Positions 13,681 to 14,165 of a stretch of 14,165 bases of DNA are shown here, in pieces; within the stretch, counting starts at the first letter, position 1, and every line of letters starts with the position of its first letter. The notes beneath the pieces were generated by a model. It was given only the letters and a program-made list of their open reading frames with translations. It made no database searches and was not told where the DNA came from. Both the position numbers and the translations under genes were made by a program. Source of the stretch: Spirochaetaceae bacterium (GTDB lineage: Bacteria; Spirochaetota; Spirochaetia; Treponematales; Breznakiellaceae); the NCBI GenBank assembly GCA_031265535.1, contig JAISCO010000184.1:1-14165 (forward strand). The letters run 5' to 3'.

Positions 13681-13979
13681 TCAGCCTGCGGGTCTTCGGG
13701 TATCGCTATAATACTGAATTTCTGCCCCTGAACTGTTGGAAAGATGTGGGGAATCTCAGTGGTGTAATTATATTGTCCGCTTAAAAGTTTAGGTGGGGTC
13801 GAGTTTACGTTTACGTCAAGAATTGAAAGCTCATTGCTCTTTGCCGGGGTCTGGCTGAATGTTCCGCTTATTACGACATCCCCCGTCGGCATCCTGAATG
13901 TCCACTGGTTAACGGCAACTTTGGTAAATTGTACCTGATTTCCGCCGTCGATTTTTATGGAAATGTTATCAATGAGCAG
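13629..13979 (-). pseudogene. Fragment of a repeat-domain surface protein
   Basis: Read from 13979, the peptide contains WTFRMPTGDVVISGTFSQ, which fits the end of an InlB-B-type beta repeat, then NELSILDVN to IPEDPQADVSI, which fits the start of a cadherin-like beta-sandwich domain; both occur in tandem on bacterial surface proteins. It has no signal peptide, start or C-terminus. Homology stops near 13670, where the frame enters the methyltransferase DNA (out of frame) and ends at 13629. Upstream it is cut by a TAA in low-complexity repeats. The two fragments overlap, so the junction is a rearrangement. Confidence 0.65.
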
Positions 13980-14006
13980 TTAGGAATGAGGAATGAGCAA
14001 TGAGGA
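13974..14006 (+). repeat. Low-complexity GAATGAG units
   Basis: GAGCAGTTAGGAATGAGGAA continues with GAGCAATGAGG, a small tandem of a 7-8 base unit related, on the opposite strand, to the spacer at 3436-3512. It breaks the surface-protein fragment. No coding capacity. Confidence 0.55.
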
Positions 14007-14075
14007 AAAATGCGGGCAGTCGCGTATGCCAAACACCTTTTTCGGCCCCTAAGGCACGGAGTAAAGTTCGCTTTG

Positions 14076-14115
14076 GGTATGCCGGCGCGGAGCGCATGAG
14101 AAACCCGCTGGCGGG
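14076..14115 (+). repeat. Dispersed 40-base repeat with CCCGCTGGCGGG hairpin, copy 2
   Basis: GGTATGC, CGG, CGCGGAGCG, CATG and AAACCCGCTGGCGGG match 5320-5358 (minus) apart from one indel and a few substitutions. Here the last 12 bases are duplicated in tandem (14104-14115 and 14116-14127), directly ahead of a promoter. Confidence 0.65.
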
Positions 14116-14128
14116 CCCGCTGGCGGGC

Positions 14129-14157
14129 TTGACATAAATATTTTTTAATGATATGGT
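14129..14157 (+). promoter_or_regulatory. Promoter reading out of the right edge
   Basis: A perfect TTGACA (14129-14134) is followed after 17 bases by TATGGT (14152-14157). Transcription would start near 14164, so the gene it serves lies beyond the window. Confidence 0.55.
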
Positions 14158-14165
14158 AACAATGT

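Overview
The window looks like chromosome of a spirochaete, most likely a host-associated Treponema-like bacterium. This is inferred from gene content only: two tandem signal peptidases I, a small cytosolic protein of a type I associate with spirochaetes, fragments of repeat-domain surface protein, an IS66 remnant, and many short dispersed repeats between genes. No rRNA, complete tRNA or CRISPR array was seen.

Layout. At 1-557 there is a possible partial ORF leaving the left edge, then a strong sigma70-type promoter and a 32-codon leader ORF that contains a run of 14 C. The leader ends in a TGATG overlap with a radical SAM gene (558-1469). On the minus strand lie modD and a molybdate-type ABC ATPase (1556-3015). 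Next comes repeat-rich DNA (3062-3552), then a family 4 glycosyltransferase (3556-4656) behind a small conserved protein (4708-5298). A hairpin-rich divergent region leads to an AT-rich metallo-beta-lactamase-fold gene (5642-6520), a MarR regulator (6587-7060) and a TetA-like MFS exporter (7270-8505). The exporter promoter is bracketed by two near-identical operator-like sites. Two type I signal peptidases follow on the minus strand (8526-10284), then a second copy of the dispersed repeat in opposite orientation. After that is a HAD-domain gene broken by a run of 13 G (11223-12614 plus 10712-11225). The right end is a graveyard: an IS66 transposase tail, a DNA methyltransferase tail fused to a surface-protein fragment, repeats, and a promoter firing out of the window.

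Main interpretation. Two genes that plausibly act on surface glycans or cell-envelope modification carry long homopolymer tracts placed where a one-base slip changes the output. At the left, only a tract of 3n+2 C lets the leader ORF reach the start codon of the radical SAM gene; it has 14 and is predicted ON. At the right, only 12 or 15 G would join the two halves of the HAD gene into a 633-residue protein; it has 13 and is predicted OFF. This suggests slipped-strand phase variation, by translational coupling in one case and by coding frame in the other. Homopolymer sequencing error is the main alternative.
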